Of a stretch of DNA of 64,000 bases, positions 25,030 to 37,518 are shown piece after piece. Position numbers and translations under genes: made by a program. How positions within the stretch are numbered: position 1 is the first letter of the stretch; the number at the start of each line of letters is the position of its first letter. Source of the stretch: Isoetes taiwanensis. Lineage: Eukaryota; Streptophyta; Lycopodiopsida; Isoetales; Isoetaceae. The DNA is taken from assembly GCA_021234155.1 (NCBI GenBank), contig JAJEKV010000017.1:8683525-8747524 (forward strand). Direction: 5' to 3'. Below the pieces are notes generated by a model that made no database searches, had not been told where the DNA came from, and saw nothing but the letters and a program-made list of their open reading frames with translations.

Positions 25030-25578
25030 TCACTGCCTTGATTTTTTCTCTGCAGATGGCTCCCCAATCTTTCTAACTTTTTCCAGGTTCCTCCCAACAT
25101 ATGCTCGACACATGAAATCAACAGGGTTCTTCTCGCAACAATATATACACACCTTACCAAGATCACAGATTGTGAGATTGTGCTGATATCTTGGAGACTG
25201 CTGTATTGCCGCATGAATTTGCAGTCGGTTAAAACACTGCATAGTCCTGTCCAGATCCTGGCGCCTTATTGAATCATTTTTGTCGCCTAATACTCCAAGC
25301 ACCTCCAGTAACCCTAAGGTATAGCCATGATCTCGCATATCCTGAGCATGGTGAATTCGGTCGCAAAATAAACAGTGCACTCGCCCACAGCTGATACACG
25401 ACGGCAGGCCCCGTCCCAAACACCGACATTCTGGTTCACAGATGCACCATGGATTGAGCTCCTCAAGGTCAGGGTTATAGGGCACCGTAAGGTTGCCCGG
25501 GACTCCAGATCCTGGTCGCTTCCTGTTCTTTTTCTTCTCCTCATCGCCGTCGGATGCCACTCTCTTACCTTTGTCCAT
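25030..25578 (-). CDS. Cys/His-rich ORF upstream of LINE ORF1
   Basis: An intact 182-codon minus-strand ORF with an ATG start. A basic N-terminus (EEKKKNRKRPGSG) precedes a dense Cys/His block: WCICEPECRC, SCISCGRVHCLFCDRIHH, and later VCIYCCEKNPVDFMC. The spacing suggests two or more zinc-binding sites; no named domain is recognised. It points the same way as the LINE ORFs and may be a first ORF of this LINE. A captured or neighbouring gene is possible because a 2-kb spacer lies between. It is the only uninterrupted long ORF of the LINE region. Confidence 0.45.
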   Translation of the reverse strand: MDKGKRVASDGDEEKKKNRKRPGSGVPGNLTVPYNPDLEELNPWCICEPECRCLGRGLPSCISCGRVHCLFCDRIHHAQDMRDHGYTLGLLEVLGVLGDKNDSIRRQDLDRTMQCFNRLQIHAAIQQSPRYQHNLTICDLGKVCIYCCEKNPVDFMCRAYVGRNLEKVRKIGEPSAEKKSRQ

Positions 25579-25639
25579 TTCCCGCTGCTCAGCTACGGCG
25601 GAGGCGGAGATGAAGATGCACTGGCGCTTCAGCGATGAT

Positions 25640-27860
25640 CGGCCGGCGAGCTCGGGGAGCTCTAGGTATTTGGGTAATCTTGCGGGCCGGTTTCCACAAC
25701 TAGTTTCTCTCCGGTTACTACTGTTATATAGCCCCTAGGGTTACGAAAGTCTGTCTAAATTCCCGCTTATTCAATACGATCGTCTGCCTTAAACGCTTGT
25801 CTTGTGCTATCCTGTCTCTCCGAGATTTTTAGATGGCGGATATTAAGCCACAATTCTCTCCTTCTTTGTTAAATTCGACATACTTACTTTTCGTCCTTTT
25901 CTCCATATTTTCATTATTCATTATTACGCCTCCCCTAAGCGGTATGATTATGACAGATGTTTATTCGTGTTATTTTTCTGCATTTTTCTAAACTTTTCAT
26001 TATTTTCTTTATATTATCTGTTAACGCTCTATGCTGTGACGCCACGTGCTCCAACCCCTTTAGCTTTTCGGTCCGTTCCTGTTCTCGGCCTTTTTGCCCG
26101 TGTTCCGTCTCCTTTAATTTTCATCTAACTTGAAATCAGTGAAATTCAATTTCCTTTGTGCGTCTTCCACCCAGCTTCCCTTTTTTATTTATTTTCTTTA
26201 TTTTCTTTCCTTTTCTTTTATTTTCTTTTATTTTCATTTCGTTTATTTTCCCTAACGTTATAAAATTTTGAATCGCCCGTCGCCGGACCCGCGAGCTACT
26301 TCCCTGCTACTTCCCTTATCTGTTATCTTCCACTACAGACCGTGTTATCATTTATCTATTTACTTACTGCTTCATCAGTCTGCTTTGGTGTGGTACTCTG
26401 ATGCCAAATTCATTGTTGGTGATCCGTTGCTTCTCTCCACATCGAGCACATTTTGATCTAAATAAAATCTGGGCTGTCTATACTATAATTTGGCTAAACT
26501 CTCCTCAGACTAAGCACGTTTTTTTTTTTTTTTTTTTTTTTTTATTGATCAACTTTTGCTTCTTGAATGTTAGCCCTCAGATGGCACATTAAGTAATATT
26601 TGTTGTATACCACTAGCAACATAAATGGAGGCAAGAGCAATGGGTATACCCTGTAAGATTGGAAACTATGCAAGCTTCTCGTTTACTTAGAGATCATACA
26701 TGTGGCATCAAATTTTGCCAGTATCTTGAGTGTAAAAACTCACATGGGTACATTGTGTAATATTTTGTTCTGTAGCGACAATGGAGGAATCTTGGTCATG
26801 GTATGATATCATATGATATTTCCTAAAATGGTGAACTCATTTTCTTATAGAAAAGCATGGGTAATTGTTATATATCTTTGGACGCATAACATGACCCGTA
26901 ATTATTGCTCAGGATATACATGAGGATTGAGGTGCAAAAATTAATTGCATGTTCTGCAAATTAATAACGTATTTCCTTATTCTCAATTTAGGGCTAAAGG
27001 ATATAATTTTTTTTGGGTGGTTGAATAATGTTTTGAGACAAGGTTATTATGCATCGATATTCCCTTAGGGTTTGCACCTAAGAATGCTTTGCCGCCTGAT
27101 GAAAACAGGGCAGAAATTGTACTAAACGGCTCTTCCAGGTATGCCTTTCTTAGGCAAAAATGGCCAGTAGCAGATGGCCAATTCGTGGCCATAGCCATTT
27201 CGTGGCTAACACATGAACCGGTATACCTCCTTTGCCGTTTGCATGCTCTAAAGACAAGTTCATGAAGTCTTTTGAAGCTTTGATCTTTTTTGAAAGATCC
27301 AAATCGGTTAAGACGGCAACATGCCCCAAGCTGGGCCAATTTCTGCAAGCTCTTCCGCATTGCAGATGCTGATATTTTCTCAAGGAAGATCAGAGATGCA
27401 GTATTTCAAAAAATCCTCAGTATTCCTGTACATACAGGTGGAAGGCGAGGTTAAATCCTTCAAGGCAAACTTCAGGTAACAAGGTCTGTTTCCTATGTTT
27501 TTTCATAGCAGAAGGAAGCTTGTAAAGTTGCAGATTGTTTTTGTTTATAATAAGAGTTTGATCTTTTATTTAAGACACCATTCTGCATGAGTGTTATACA
27601 CACACTGAAAGAAATATTGTAAAAGTAAACTTCTTTGCAGGTGATGAAATATGCTGGTTCCATAAGACATTTTTGTCTCCTAGAATTTAAGAAATTTATA
27701 CTGAATTTATTCTTCTATATTTTACATTCCATTTTCCATTTGCTTACACTAACAAAGGGCAAGAGGCTACATTGGGTGAAAGGCGAAGAGCCGAGAATAT
27801 CCAATGTACCTTTTGGCCCCTGCATCATTACCACGTCGTGCTAATGTTTGCTTGTTTGGC
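25640..27860. other. Stretch without a recognisable gene
   Basis: 25640-26520 is AT-rich with TTTTATTTTC repeats near 26190-26240; the LINE 5' end is somewhere here. A 24-base T-run lies at 26520-26543. From 26560 the sequence shows short exon-like pieces on the plus strand, for example one ending GGCTCTTCCAG|GTATGC at 27139, but I could not build a gene from them. Confidence 0.4.
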
Positions 27861-27865
27861 TGCAG

Positions 27866-27985
27866 GTACGGATATTCTCCTCTCAATGTGGTTCTCTTGT
27901 CTCTGGTCAAGTTGTTTTTGCATACATGGATGATGGAAGCTGGCTGGCTATATGTCTCAGCTTACAAGATTATTCTAGAGTTCAG
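27866..27985 (+). pseudogene. Isolated exon of an unidentified gene (40 codons)
   Basis: A 120-nt open segment bounded by an acceptor (GTTTGGCTGCAG) and a donor (GAGTTCAG|GTATTC). It encodes VRIFSSQCGSLVSGQVVFAY followed by MDDGSWLAICLSLQDYSRVQ. The composition is protein-like with well-formed splice sites on both sides. I do not recognise the protein. A candidate preceding exon ends at 27476 (GCAAACTTCAG|GTAACA). It may be a fragment of a captured or broken host gene lying just before the tandem array. Confidence 0.4.
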
Positions 27986-28449
27986 GTATTCGTGCAATTA
28001 TCTGAATATCCTCGGCTCACATAAAGGCTTACTGGATAAAGGGAAGTTGCTTCATGCTAGACAATTATTGTTTTTCTGTGAACAAAAAACTCAATTTATG
28101 TTGATATCTTGATCTTTTCTCCGCATAATTTTATGCTTGAGTAATGATTTTGAAACTTTGATTTAGAATATGGTTAACTTTCTGCCATGACTATATGTGA
28201 TGTCCAGATAGTCAAAGAAACATTGAACTGTAATTTGCAGTGCTAAATATGTAAGACCATGATATTTTTACTTGGATATTGATTAAAGATTAACATATAC
28301 AAAATTAAAGTCATTAGACTTTGGACCATAGTTTGATGCACTGTCTTTTAGTTTGCTCGACTAATTGTACAGAATGATAAGGCTATTGAGGGATTGACCG
28401 AGATAGCTTGGACTGCTAGTAGGGTTGTTGCCTGTGCTAGTTGTTCCCG

Positions 28450-31400
28450 GGTTTTTTTATATGAATTTGAATAATAGGAGGCCACCTTGACATATGGATA
28501 TTTCCCTTATCTTTATATGCTGAATTATATTAAAATCATGCCCCCAGTGGTCCTTGTTAGCAACTGATTGTTCGAGACATATATCCTATACAAACATGAG
28601 GCACATGTCCACTACTTTGACATTCTCATCCTAGTTGTCCTTACTTCCTAAATTGCTCTGACCTCTATTTCGAGTTAACCAAGTGGCAGAATATTGAGCA
28701 ACTTATGTTTTTTTCCAAAATAGCTAAAATAGTCTATTTCCCCTTATTTCAGTATTCAAGAATTCCTAAAATGTCAATTTCACTAACCAATAAACAAAAA
28801 TAGATCTTGTATTGACGATTAGGGTTCGTGACCTAATCCGAACATCGTGAGCTCCATCTACATATGGATTAGGGTTGCTCTCCTCTTGCCAAGATAATGG
28901 GTTCTGCTGCTAGCTTCAAACCCACTGACCCGAATGGAAATGCACCTCTGTCTTGCTTTTGGATTCCGGTAATGGCCGCTGATATATCTTTTTTCCTTAA
29001 AAAGCTCAGTTCACAACTTCTGGAATGTATTCGACTTGCTAATTATAGTTCCAAGATATCTATCCCTAGGTTATTGTTTCATATCCGCATTTCAGATTTC
29101 GACCTTTGATGCTTGCTTGATCGCCCGATCCGGTCTTGATCTATACGGCAACAAAGAGAAAGATGTTCTGTTTGTACCGGTCTTTGCCCAATGTAAATCT
29201 AATTGGTTCTGTTATTGCTGAAGATACTCATGATAAAATCGATGGCAAGATTGCCAACATGATGAATCAGGTTCTTGCAATCTCTAACATTTAATTGCCG
29301 CTTGTTTTTTCTTCACAAATTGCTCCTTCTATAGCATTTAATCCTTCTACAGAGTTTGTATTTCTATCTATTGATCCTCTATTTTAGTTCGTTTCCTCCT
29401 CTTTATAGTCCCAATTTCCTTTCTCTCACCTCATGTCTTGCATCTGTCTCTTTTGATCCGAGTGATCTTTTGTTTTCCTTGTGTACGCATTTTTTTCAGT
29501 TAGATTTGGCTATAGTTTCCTAAGTTCTTCCCTCTATGTAGCAATCTTTTTTTGAACTATAAACCTCTTTGTTTTTCTTTAGCTTGTTAGATACTCTGTG
29601 ACACTATGTCAAGCCTACCAGGTTGATCTTGACTAATGTAATTTTCCCTTTTTCTTGAATCTGCTACATCTTATCTTATGGCTGCGTTATGTTAGCTAAA
29701 AACTTTCCATAATATCTTCTAGATCTGCTTATGCCTTGCTTATGCTGAGTCTTTCTCCTTAACTTAGATCAATACTTCGGACCTAACCAAACAAGAAATG
29801 TTATGAAATATTGCTGGATCATTAGTTTCTGAACTGTTGCACTATGGTTTGGCTTGGCCATTCGCATTTTTAGAGGATGTATATGAGCTCGTTATGTATT
29901 TTTGAGTTATTTTACAACCCAAATAGTCTCTTCTATAACGTAGTAGATATCATTTTTTTATCATTAACTGGTAATATGCTTATAGAATCTGCTCATACCA
30001 GGTCAAATTAGACTAATGCATTATTCCTTTTCTCCTGGTTCTGCTACAGCTTATAGCTTATAGCTGCGTTATGATAGCTACTTCAGCTTTCCATAATCTT
30101 ATAGATCTGCTTATGCTATGCTTATGCTGAGTCCTTCTTCTCAATGTAGATCAATACTTCGGTTAAACTAATCTTAAAGTTTTTGCAGCTTTCTCTTTCT
30201 TAACTCTAAGGAATTATTCTTATTGTGCTCCTAGCCTAGTTATACTTAGTGGAGAAGCGGATATTAGCGTAAGTCGATTACATCCGAATCAACGTCTCAA
30301 AGCTTAATCATTAGGGCAGTAAATGCACCTATTTTGCAGTAAATCATTATTGTGTAGATATTCCAGTTTCACACATATTTGTTGTTTATCAGTTCCCTCT
30401 TAATCTTTGCTATATTACATGTCTCCCTTTGGATTATTCTCTGAACTACCTCTATTTTTGCTGCTTTTAATTTCAAAATTCATTTTCTTAACTACTTGGC
30501 CTTATTATTGTATTTATATGTGTTTGTTTTATGGTGAAGGGCGTTAAGCCGGATGAGTTCATTGCTTACCTGTTTGTGGCTTATGCATTTACCCTTCTCA
30601 GGCTAACTTGCATTTGGTTCCACTACAGGTAACCGGACTCTTCCCTCCATTTGGTGATTTGAAGTACAAGTTTGTGCAAGATTATTGCTCAAGCATACAT
30701 TCCAGTTCATGGTGATATCCAAAAGCTCTAAAGACTTGTTTTTGATTTGTGGAAAAAATGATTTGACAACAACTTTTATGCTGGGTTATTAGTTCATCCA
30801 TTTTTCTCGGATCTTATGACTTCAAATATCTTCCAAGTTTTTCCATTTTCAATACGCATATCTGTATTCGGGCTTTTTAGTATATGTATTGTCTGGTTAT
30901 ACATTCTATCTGCTGAAATTAAGACACTTATTTCTATCAGAGATTTGTTATATTTTGCTTGTATCGTCAGATATGTAATATATGACATGATGTCTTAAAA
31001 TTCTGCTTGTAGCCTATAGGCATATATTTCCAACTTGGGGTTGTTATATGACATAACATCCTACTGTCTTAAGTTTCTGCTTGCATAGTGTATTTAATTT
31101 AAGCTTGCACATTGTTTGTTATTGTATAATCTTAAAGATCCAGATCATTCTTTTTGTCTTGCTTATCCTTATCAGGGCCTAGAATTAGATTGCACCTGTC
31201 TATTTCTAGGATTGCAATTGAAGGTCCTTATTTTTCCAAATGGAACTATAAGGCCTAAAGTCTGTTGTTTCTTATGGTCTTAACAGGCTTAAAGGGTTTT
31301 TTAATGTTACTCCAATTCCTAAGTTTAACTTGGGACCCTGATTTGGAGTAAAGGTGTATTATTATTTGTACTCACACTGGTATGCTTATTACAGATAATT

Positions 31401-31505
31401 GGACCTGAGTACAATGAATGCAAAAATCTCGTTCTAAGACTGCTGCACATTCCAACAGCCATGGGTTTTTATGGAAAGAGTTTTTCCATGGCTGATTGTG
31501 TTTTA

Positions 31506-31508
<3 letters not shown>
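28450..31508 (+). mobile_element. Tandem unit copy 1 (first part) of the 3.29-kb element
   Basis: Matches copies 2 and 3 from TTTTTTTATATGAATTTG onward. It is interrupted at TTTTACAAAAAA (31508) by the RT element and resumes at about 40692 with CTTTTACACTC. Without the insertion its length equals that of copy 2, 3294 bp, within a base or two. At its left edge the shared 3'-end motif seen before copies 2 and 3 is missing. Confidence 0.85.
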
Positions 31509-31538
<30 letters not shown>

Positions 31539-31539
<1 letters not shown>

Positions 31540-33915
31540 CAAGCCTGAAATATACAAGTCTAAGACAAGATATCCAGACATTTAAGACTAGACATTCCAC
31601 TTGGAATAAACAGTCTTTACAAGTGCAACCCTGGATAGGATTTGGTGCAAAAAACCTACCCAAGCCTTGAGAAGGATCAACAAAACTTAACATGAGAGAG
31701 GACAAGAATGTGATTTAAAAAGGAAATCTTCAGATTTAGGGCCTATGGAAGTAACATGTATGTATAGAAAAGATTTAAGGTTTGATAGATTTAAAAACCT
31801 TAGAAAAGAAGTATTTAGAGTATAACCTTAACTACATATCATTACAATGAGTGCTGTGACATTAATTAGAATGAATCAGCAAGATTTCACAGGTGGAAAA
31901 AAGATCTAAGGCAGTCAATGTTCATTTCAATAAGTATACCCTATAATACCATATCTGGTTTGTCTATGAGCAAGAGAACCTTGAAATGCCAACAATACAA
32001 ACATCAATAACACCGGATATATTTAAAATTTAAATTTGGAACAGTAGTTTAGGATCCAAAATCGAGAGATATACTAATAGATATGTCCGGATCTATAGTC
32101 ATAAACATAATGAACTTAAAATAATAGATGGAATAAACCATGAGTAGCATGCTGTATCTATCGAACCAACGTTTGCAAAATATCACCAAAATAAGGTTTC
32201 AGCAGAAAAAGTTTTTTGTCCATCATTTGTATGATGCTTCAACGAAATTAACAAGTTGTTACTCCACAAACCAAGATAACGCATGGAGGGTTCAGTCCGG
32301 TTACCTGCACCACAAGACATTAGACAAGCATTAGAATGGTTGCCAACACGGGTAGCGGTGTAAGCAATGGACAAAAAACCGCTTAACGCCGTTCACCACA
32401 ATAACTCAGCATATATAATCTTAAAGAAAGAAAGAGCAACAAATAGAAACCCAGGATCTCAAAAGTGTGAGAAGAACCATGAAAAATACTAAGTTAAAAG
32501 GCATATATCAGAAGTAAAATATGTACATAACATAACCTCAAATGTAGTGAAAAAAAGGGGCAGCCGAACTATCATTATATATTATATGACAGGAAATTAG
32601 GATCTACGATAACCCAAGAGAAGGGTTCATAACTTAAAGGCGGTATAGAACCAAAGGTACAGTATAGAACAAGAATCATAAACTGGCTATACATAGAAGA
32701 TCATAAGTAGTTTAATAAGACATGGAGCTTTAAGGATCGATCTATCTAACAGAGGTAGAAAAAATCTGTAAAATAAGAAAGCAAAACCACTGAACTGATC
32801 TAGGAAGCTAAAACACAGACTTAAGAAATCCAAATAGATCAGTGAAAACAGCCAAAGCACGAAAAATATAGAAGGTTCAGTCAAGAACATAAGAAGAAGA
32901 TAAATTTGGAGCGGGCAATCAGATAAATATATAGCATTTGGAGAAGAAAAACTTTAGAGCACATAAACTACTTTAAACAAGACGGTCAATAAAGAGCAGG
33001 ACATGATTAAAAGGTCAGAGAAAAAGATAAGCAGCCAATAAGAAGGTAGATCCTGAGAAGAATAAAATTACTAAACGAAAACTATTCTATAGAAAACCAG
33101 CTAACAGACTTAATAATTGTAAGAAAGAACATGATATCATATTGTATAAGAAGTAAACCAATTCCATACGAAACCTGAATAGGATCGGTTGCCAGGCCAC
33201 TAGTTCTAGGTTGAGCCGAAGTAGGGATCTTAGGATTGGGATCAGGACACTCTTGGCTATCGGGAATAACCACCAATTGAGCTACACCAGCAGGATCCAC
33301 AGCAGTGGGGATAGAGGAATTCGTTCCCAATATTGAGCTGTCATCTCTTTCAAGCCCATGTATGCTTCTGGCCATTGTAGGTTTGTGGAAATCAAATAGA
33401 TTTTTCCTTTTCTCAGACATCTTCTTCTCTTCTTTCAATCTGTGAATGGTGGCTTTATTTAAGCCACCTTTCTTCCTTCCCATATATCTTTCCAAGCATA
33501 CAGTTAGTGGCAGAACAGTCGAAACTTCTCTTGGAGCGGCTAAATCAGAGATAAGAATCTGTTTTAAATAAGAACTTAAGATATTCACCTTGCAGGTGTT
33601 GATCATTCCGGCCGATTCACAGCCTTTGCACTGCCAGCACATGCATGCCCACGCGTATATCCAGACATCTGCGGCCATTTCGTCTTCCAGTCTGTTGGAC
33701 AACCCTAAGTTTCTAGGGTCGAATTTTGGCAAGGAAATTCCGTTCAAAATTTTTCCAAGGGAAAAGGGTATAGATGAAAATGACGAAATTTATGCTATCT
33801 ATTAATGAAATGGACCATGTTCAAAAATATTAGAGTAAATAATTTGGCTTAGTTAGAGCTGGACAATTATGTAACTACATTTTCTTTTTCTATTTGACAG
33901 TATATATATAAAAAA
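31539..33915 (-). repeat. Left direct repeat (downstream pseudo-LTR)
   Basis: Near-identical to 38293-40671 across its length, from CCAAGCCTGAAATATAC to TTTGACAGTATATATA. Differences are few, for example around 32072, 32345 and 32750. It contains the same 221-codon frame at 33747-33082. There is no TG...CA end, so it is not a canonical LTR. Confidence 0.9.
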
Positions 33916-33930
33916 GCCTTCCTCCTACCT

Positions 33931-34326
33931 CAGATTGGTAGGTCCCTACGAGTCCATTAAGACTAAAACTTTGCAACAGGGGAGCAGGGCCCTGTTGCAA
34001 CACAGGGACCCTACTCAACCCATCTTAAGAATTAAAAACATTAACAATATAAATGAAATGGGAACTTACAAGATTCTTTTGAGGATATTAGAAAGGTCCG
34101 CAATATCAAAGGGTAAGGGTGTGCTTATCAGATTGGTAGGTCCCTATGAGTATTATAAGACTAAAACATTGCAACAGGGAGAGCAGGGCCCTGTTGCACC
34201 ACTTGCACCACAGGGACCCTATTCAACCCGTTTTAAGAATTGAAAATACTAACAATAGAAATGAAATGGGAACTTACAAGCTTCGTTTGAGGATATTAGA
34301 CAGATCCGCAATATCAAAGGGTAATC
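33931..34326 (-). repeat. Tandemly duplicated 3' end of the RT element
   Basis: Two ~198-bp units, 33931-34128 and 34129-34326. Each holds the last ~17 codons of the RT ORF (the outer one as a non-coding copy) plus the 3' UTR hairpins: a CCCTGTTGCAACAGGG-type palindrome and GGTCCCTA / TAGGGACC. The end also matches the boundary motif of the 3.29-kb units at 40808-40920 and 44103-44215. Confidence 0.8.
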
Positions 34327-36265
34327 CTGGAAAATTATTAACTTTGAGTGTACGAAGCACAATCCTGATGATGTCTGTTTTTCGAAAACCATTGTTGCAG
34401 AATGCAGAAATTAAGTCCGAAATGTCCTCAGCAGCCATAAGACAATTTGAATGGGCATATATAAAGGGAAAGATCTGTGAAATGATGACCTTAGAGGCTT
34501 GGCCATAAGGCCTACAACCCGCAGCTTTGATGAACCTGTTAACCTTGAATTTTAGTTTCCTCCTTTTGTCATATCTGGAATACTGGTATAAGCCAATATT
34601 TGGATCTAAAACTTGGATGGTAATATTGAGAAAGTCAATCTTGGTCCCCAACTTAGAGTCCCTTCTGTAAACAGTTTCATCTTTAATCCCAATGAGGTTC
34701 ATATTATAAATGGTACAGTCCGATTCTATGGAAAAGAACTCTTCAAGATCTCCACCATTGATCACACAAAGATCATCAATATATCTAAAGGAACATTGGA
34801 ATCTTGAAATATCCTTAAATCTTTTTAGTTTGGCCAACCTAGAGATGAACTTAAGTTCAAACCAAGCAAGATATAGGTTACACCAAGCTGGACTGCTTGA
34901 AAAACCCATTGGAATACCTTTTCTTTGCCTCCAAATCTGGGAACCCATTTGAAGATAACAGTGGCACAAAAGCCAGCTATTAATTCTGCAAAATTCCTGT
35001 TTGGAAATAATTATACCTCGGGTTGTACCATCATTGATCTTTCTACATTTTACCTTGTACGATCCAGCAACTTTACTAACCACTAACTAAGTGAGAGGAG
35101 CTTTGTGAGACATGTAGTCCCATACCAGATAAGCCACATCATTAATAACTTCCACAATTCCATCCTCTCCCTCAAGGGGAATATTTTCATAGCATCTAGT
35201 GATGTCAATAGAGAATACATTGAAGATTTTGGAAGGAAGGTTTAGAACAAAGTCAAAAGCTGAGTTTATAAGCCAGCAAGGGTTGACTTTATTCTTTAAC
35301 CACAATCTAATTTCAGCTGTGTTCCAATGGCAAATAGCAGGCCATATTTCCACAAAATTATTCAACATGGCAGTCAAAAAATCCGAGATTTCTGTAAAAA
35401 TTGTACTATGGGCATTAGATAGCCATCTATACTCACCTTTGTGGGCCTTAAATATACCCATGAGGTATGGCAGTCTGTTGCAAGCAGGTTCTTGCAATCC
35501 TGAGAAGCTAGCAATGTCATAAACACATTTAGCTTTTATCTCAAGAGCACTTAAAGAGATAGATTCAAAATCCGAACTGCCCAGTCTGATTAAAGCCATT
35601 TCCCTAATATGGAATTGGCAAATGAAGGATGCATTATTTCCAGCTTTGTCTATCTCTGAAATATACAGGTTTTTCAGCAACCAAATTATATTTTTCTTTA
35701 CATTGTCATCATCCCATAAAAACCTTTTGGGATCTAAGCTGTTTTTGAAGCTAGTCATCCTGACTTTAGCCAGGTTCAGCAGTTTATCTTTCATGTTCTT
35801 AATCTCCAGTTCCGACATTTGTAACAAGTTGTATTGATGTACAGAAAAGAACTGTTCAACTGTAGCACTGAAATCTACTAGGAACTTATCAATGGTGAGA
35901 GCACCATCTGGTATATGATTGAGTCCAAAAGATAAGGCCGTCCTGAGTTTAGGGCAATGAACAATATCCAAATCCATGGTACGAATGTGTCCAATAACAG
36001 GATCAACAAACTTAGCTAAGCTTGGATTTTTACACGGACATTTCTTTGGGAAACCATCTGCAAATACCTCAAAAGGTTTGTACAATTTATCTCTTAGTTG
36101 ATCAATATATCTCCATCCGAACATAGTGTTTTCTAATAGATCATTGGTCAACTCAGGAATAAACTCCGAAAGTATCTCCTTGAAGATGCTTCTTATGCTA
36201 AATTTTTCCAAGGACTTACAAAAGAATGTACTGTGCACAACTTTACACCTGGATTTAGTTTTGAC
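34274..36265 (-). pseudogene. Penelope-like reverse transcriptase (RT exon)
   Basis: One frame of 664 codons with a single in-frame TAG at 35089-35087. The exon opens after an acceptor (ATATCAG|) at 36265. RT motifs in order: PYLMGIFKAHKGEYRWLS (fingers), VFSIDITRCYENIPL (motif A, catalytic Asp), the TAG, QRKGIPMGFSSSPAWCNLYL (motif B), CSFRYIDDLCVI (motif C, with the Y-x-D-D-like I-D-D), then FLNITIQVLDP. Motif A of the D-I-x-x-C-Y-x-x-I-P type and G-I-P-M-G fit Penelope-like and telomerase-related RTs, not LTR or LINE enzymes. It has a ~330-residue N-terminal extension and no endonuclease domain behind it. The TAG may be a point mutation of CAG; otherwise the gene is intact. A cellular rvt-type RT is the alternative, but the repeats favour an element. 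Confidence 0.75.
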
Positions 36266-36637
36266 TGATATAAGGTGCTTTTTTTCATTTGAAGTCCTTG
36301 ACCACAGACCTTGAGTTTTGAATATGATCCTAAAAAAAGTTTTTTATAGGATTTTAGTGTTTATATAACTTCAAAAGCAAGAAACAAGCTTTAAAATCTA
36401 AAATCATCAGTGGGACCAGAGCCACACTGTTTAGGGTATTGCGGATAGACTGTTAGACACAGCTATAAAGAGGTATAAAAAGGTATAAAAGTTTTTTGGA
36501 GTATAGAAGTCACACCAAGGGAAAACTCTTTTCATAAAAACCCTTGGTGGACATAGCAATCATAAGGTACAGAAGAGAAGTAGTAACAAGTAACATAAAG
36601 AATACATGCATGGAAGATTTAAATCTCAAATACTAAC

Positions 36638-37407
36638 CTTGTAATATCTGTATAGTTCAGCTTGGTAGCATCCTTCTGTTCCAAGGTGAGATCTCTGTTG
36701 CCACCTTTGGTTACCGAGTATTCGTCATTGGTAGTAGAATTATCAACTTGTTTGCTTTTTTTATTTCCAGGAGTACTACTACTGCAACCAGATAGTCTAG
36801 GGTCCATAGTGACCCTGGGTGGTCGTTTTGGCGAGAAAACACCAGAAGATATATTGCTATTCATGCTTTCCTTCTTTTCAAAAGGTGTTTTCTTTTTAGA
36901 CATCTGTTCAATCCTGAAAGCTACTGGTCGCAGAGTCTTTTCTGCAATATCAGCCAACTTTGTATTGCCAAAAGCTGCTTTTAGATCACTGTTTGGTGCT
37001 TCTGCATATAAGAGTGTCATATTGATAAAAACTTTCCTGACTTCGAGGTAAGAAAGGTATGCCAGAACTGCCGGTTTAAGTACATTATGTAACAACTTGG
37101 TAAGCCCAACCATCTTTGCCATTGGAGAGGCATCAAGAAATATAGAATCCAGGTTATTTAGAATGAACCAGACAGCTTGATCAACCCAAACAATTCCACT
37201 CCTGCAATCTGTTTTGTCATTTTTCTTTATATTTTTCTCACATCCACAAGTAAGGAAGGGGCAGTGCGTCCTCCAGATCTTTTTAAAGAAGAATCCATCT
37301 CTTTTGTCATTAGAATAAGCCATATTACCTTTCTGGCTGACATGCAGAGCAGAGTTGAAAAGGCAAGGTTGGTCAAAAAGTCGATTTGAAAGGTAATGCA
37401 ACTTCAT
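36638..37407 (-). CDS. RT element, exon 3 (unknown domain)
   Basis: An open frame from 37407 to a donor at 36638 (ATTACAAG|GTTAGTA). The ~370-bp gap to the RT exon at 36265 is then an intron with GT-AG ends. It encodes a Cys-containing N-terminal part (THCPFLTCGCEKN), a helical middle (LTKLLHNVLKPAVLAYLSYL) and a Ser/Lys-rich disordered C-terminal part. No family is recognised. The link to the upstream frame ending at 37519 is unclear: either another intron or a frameshift in the 110 bp between them. Confidence 0.5.
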
Positions 37408-37518
37408 TTTTAGTGAAGTATTTGTCTAGCTTGGATGCTTTACGTTAAAGCGGATCTAATTTCATCATCGCTGATGCCTCGAGGGCTTTCAAGTGTCTAT
37501 AGAAATAGGGGCAATGGC

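Larger units (their letters stand above)
18406..25640 (-). mobile_element. Non-LTR retrotransposon (LINE) with ATTCT tail
   Basis: On the minus strand the element runs from a poorly defined 5' end near 25.6 kb to a 3' tail of five (ATTCT) repeats at 18430-18406. It comprises a Cys-rich ORF, a repeated spacer, an ORF1-like region and an ORF2 with AP-type endonuclease, RT and a CCHC-type motif. A short simple-repeat tail rather than poly-A is typical of RTE-, CR1- or I-like elements and not of plant L1; clade assignment is uncertain. It interrupts the tail of gene A just right of 18350. The region 18431-18650 is its 3' UTR. Confidence 0.75.
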
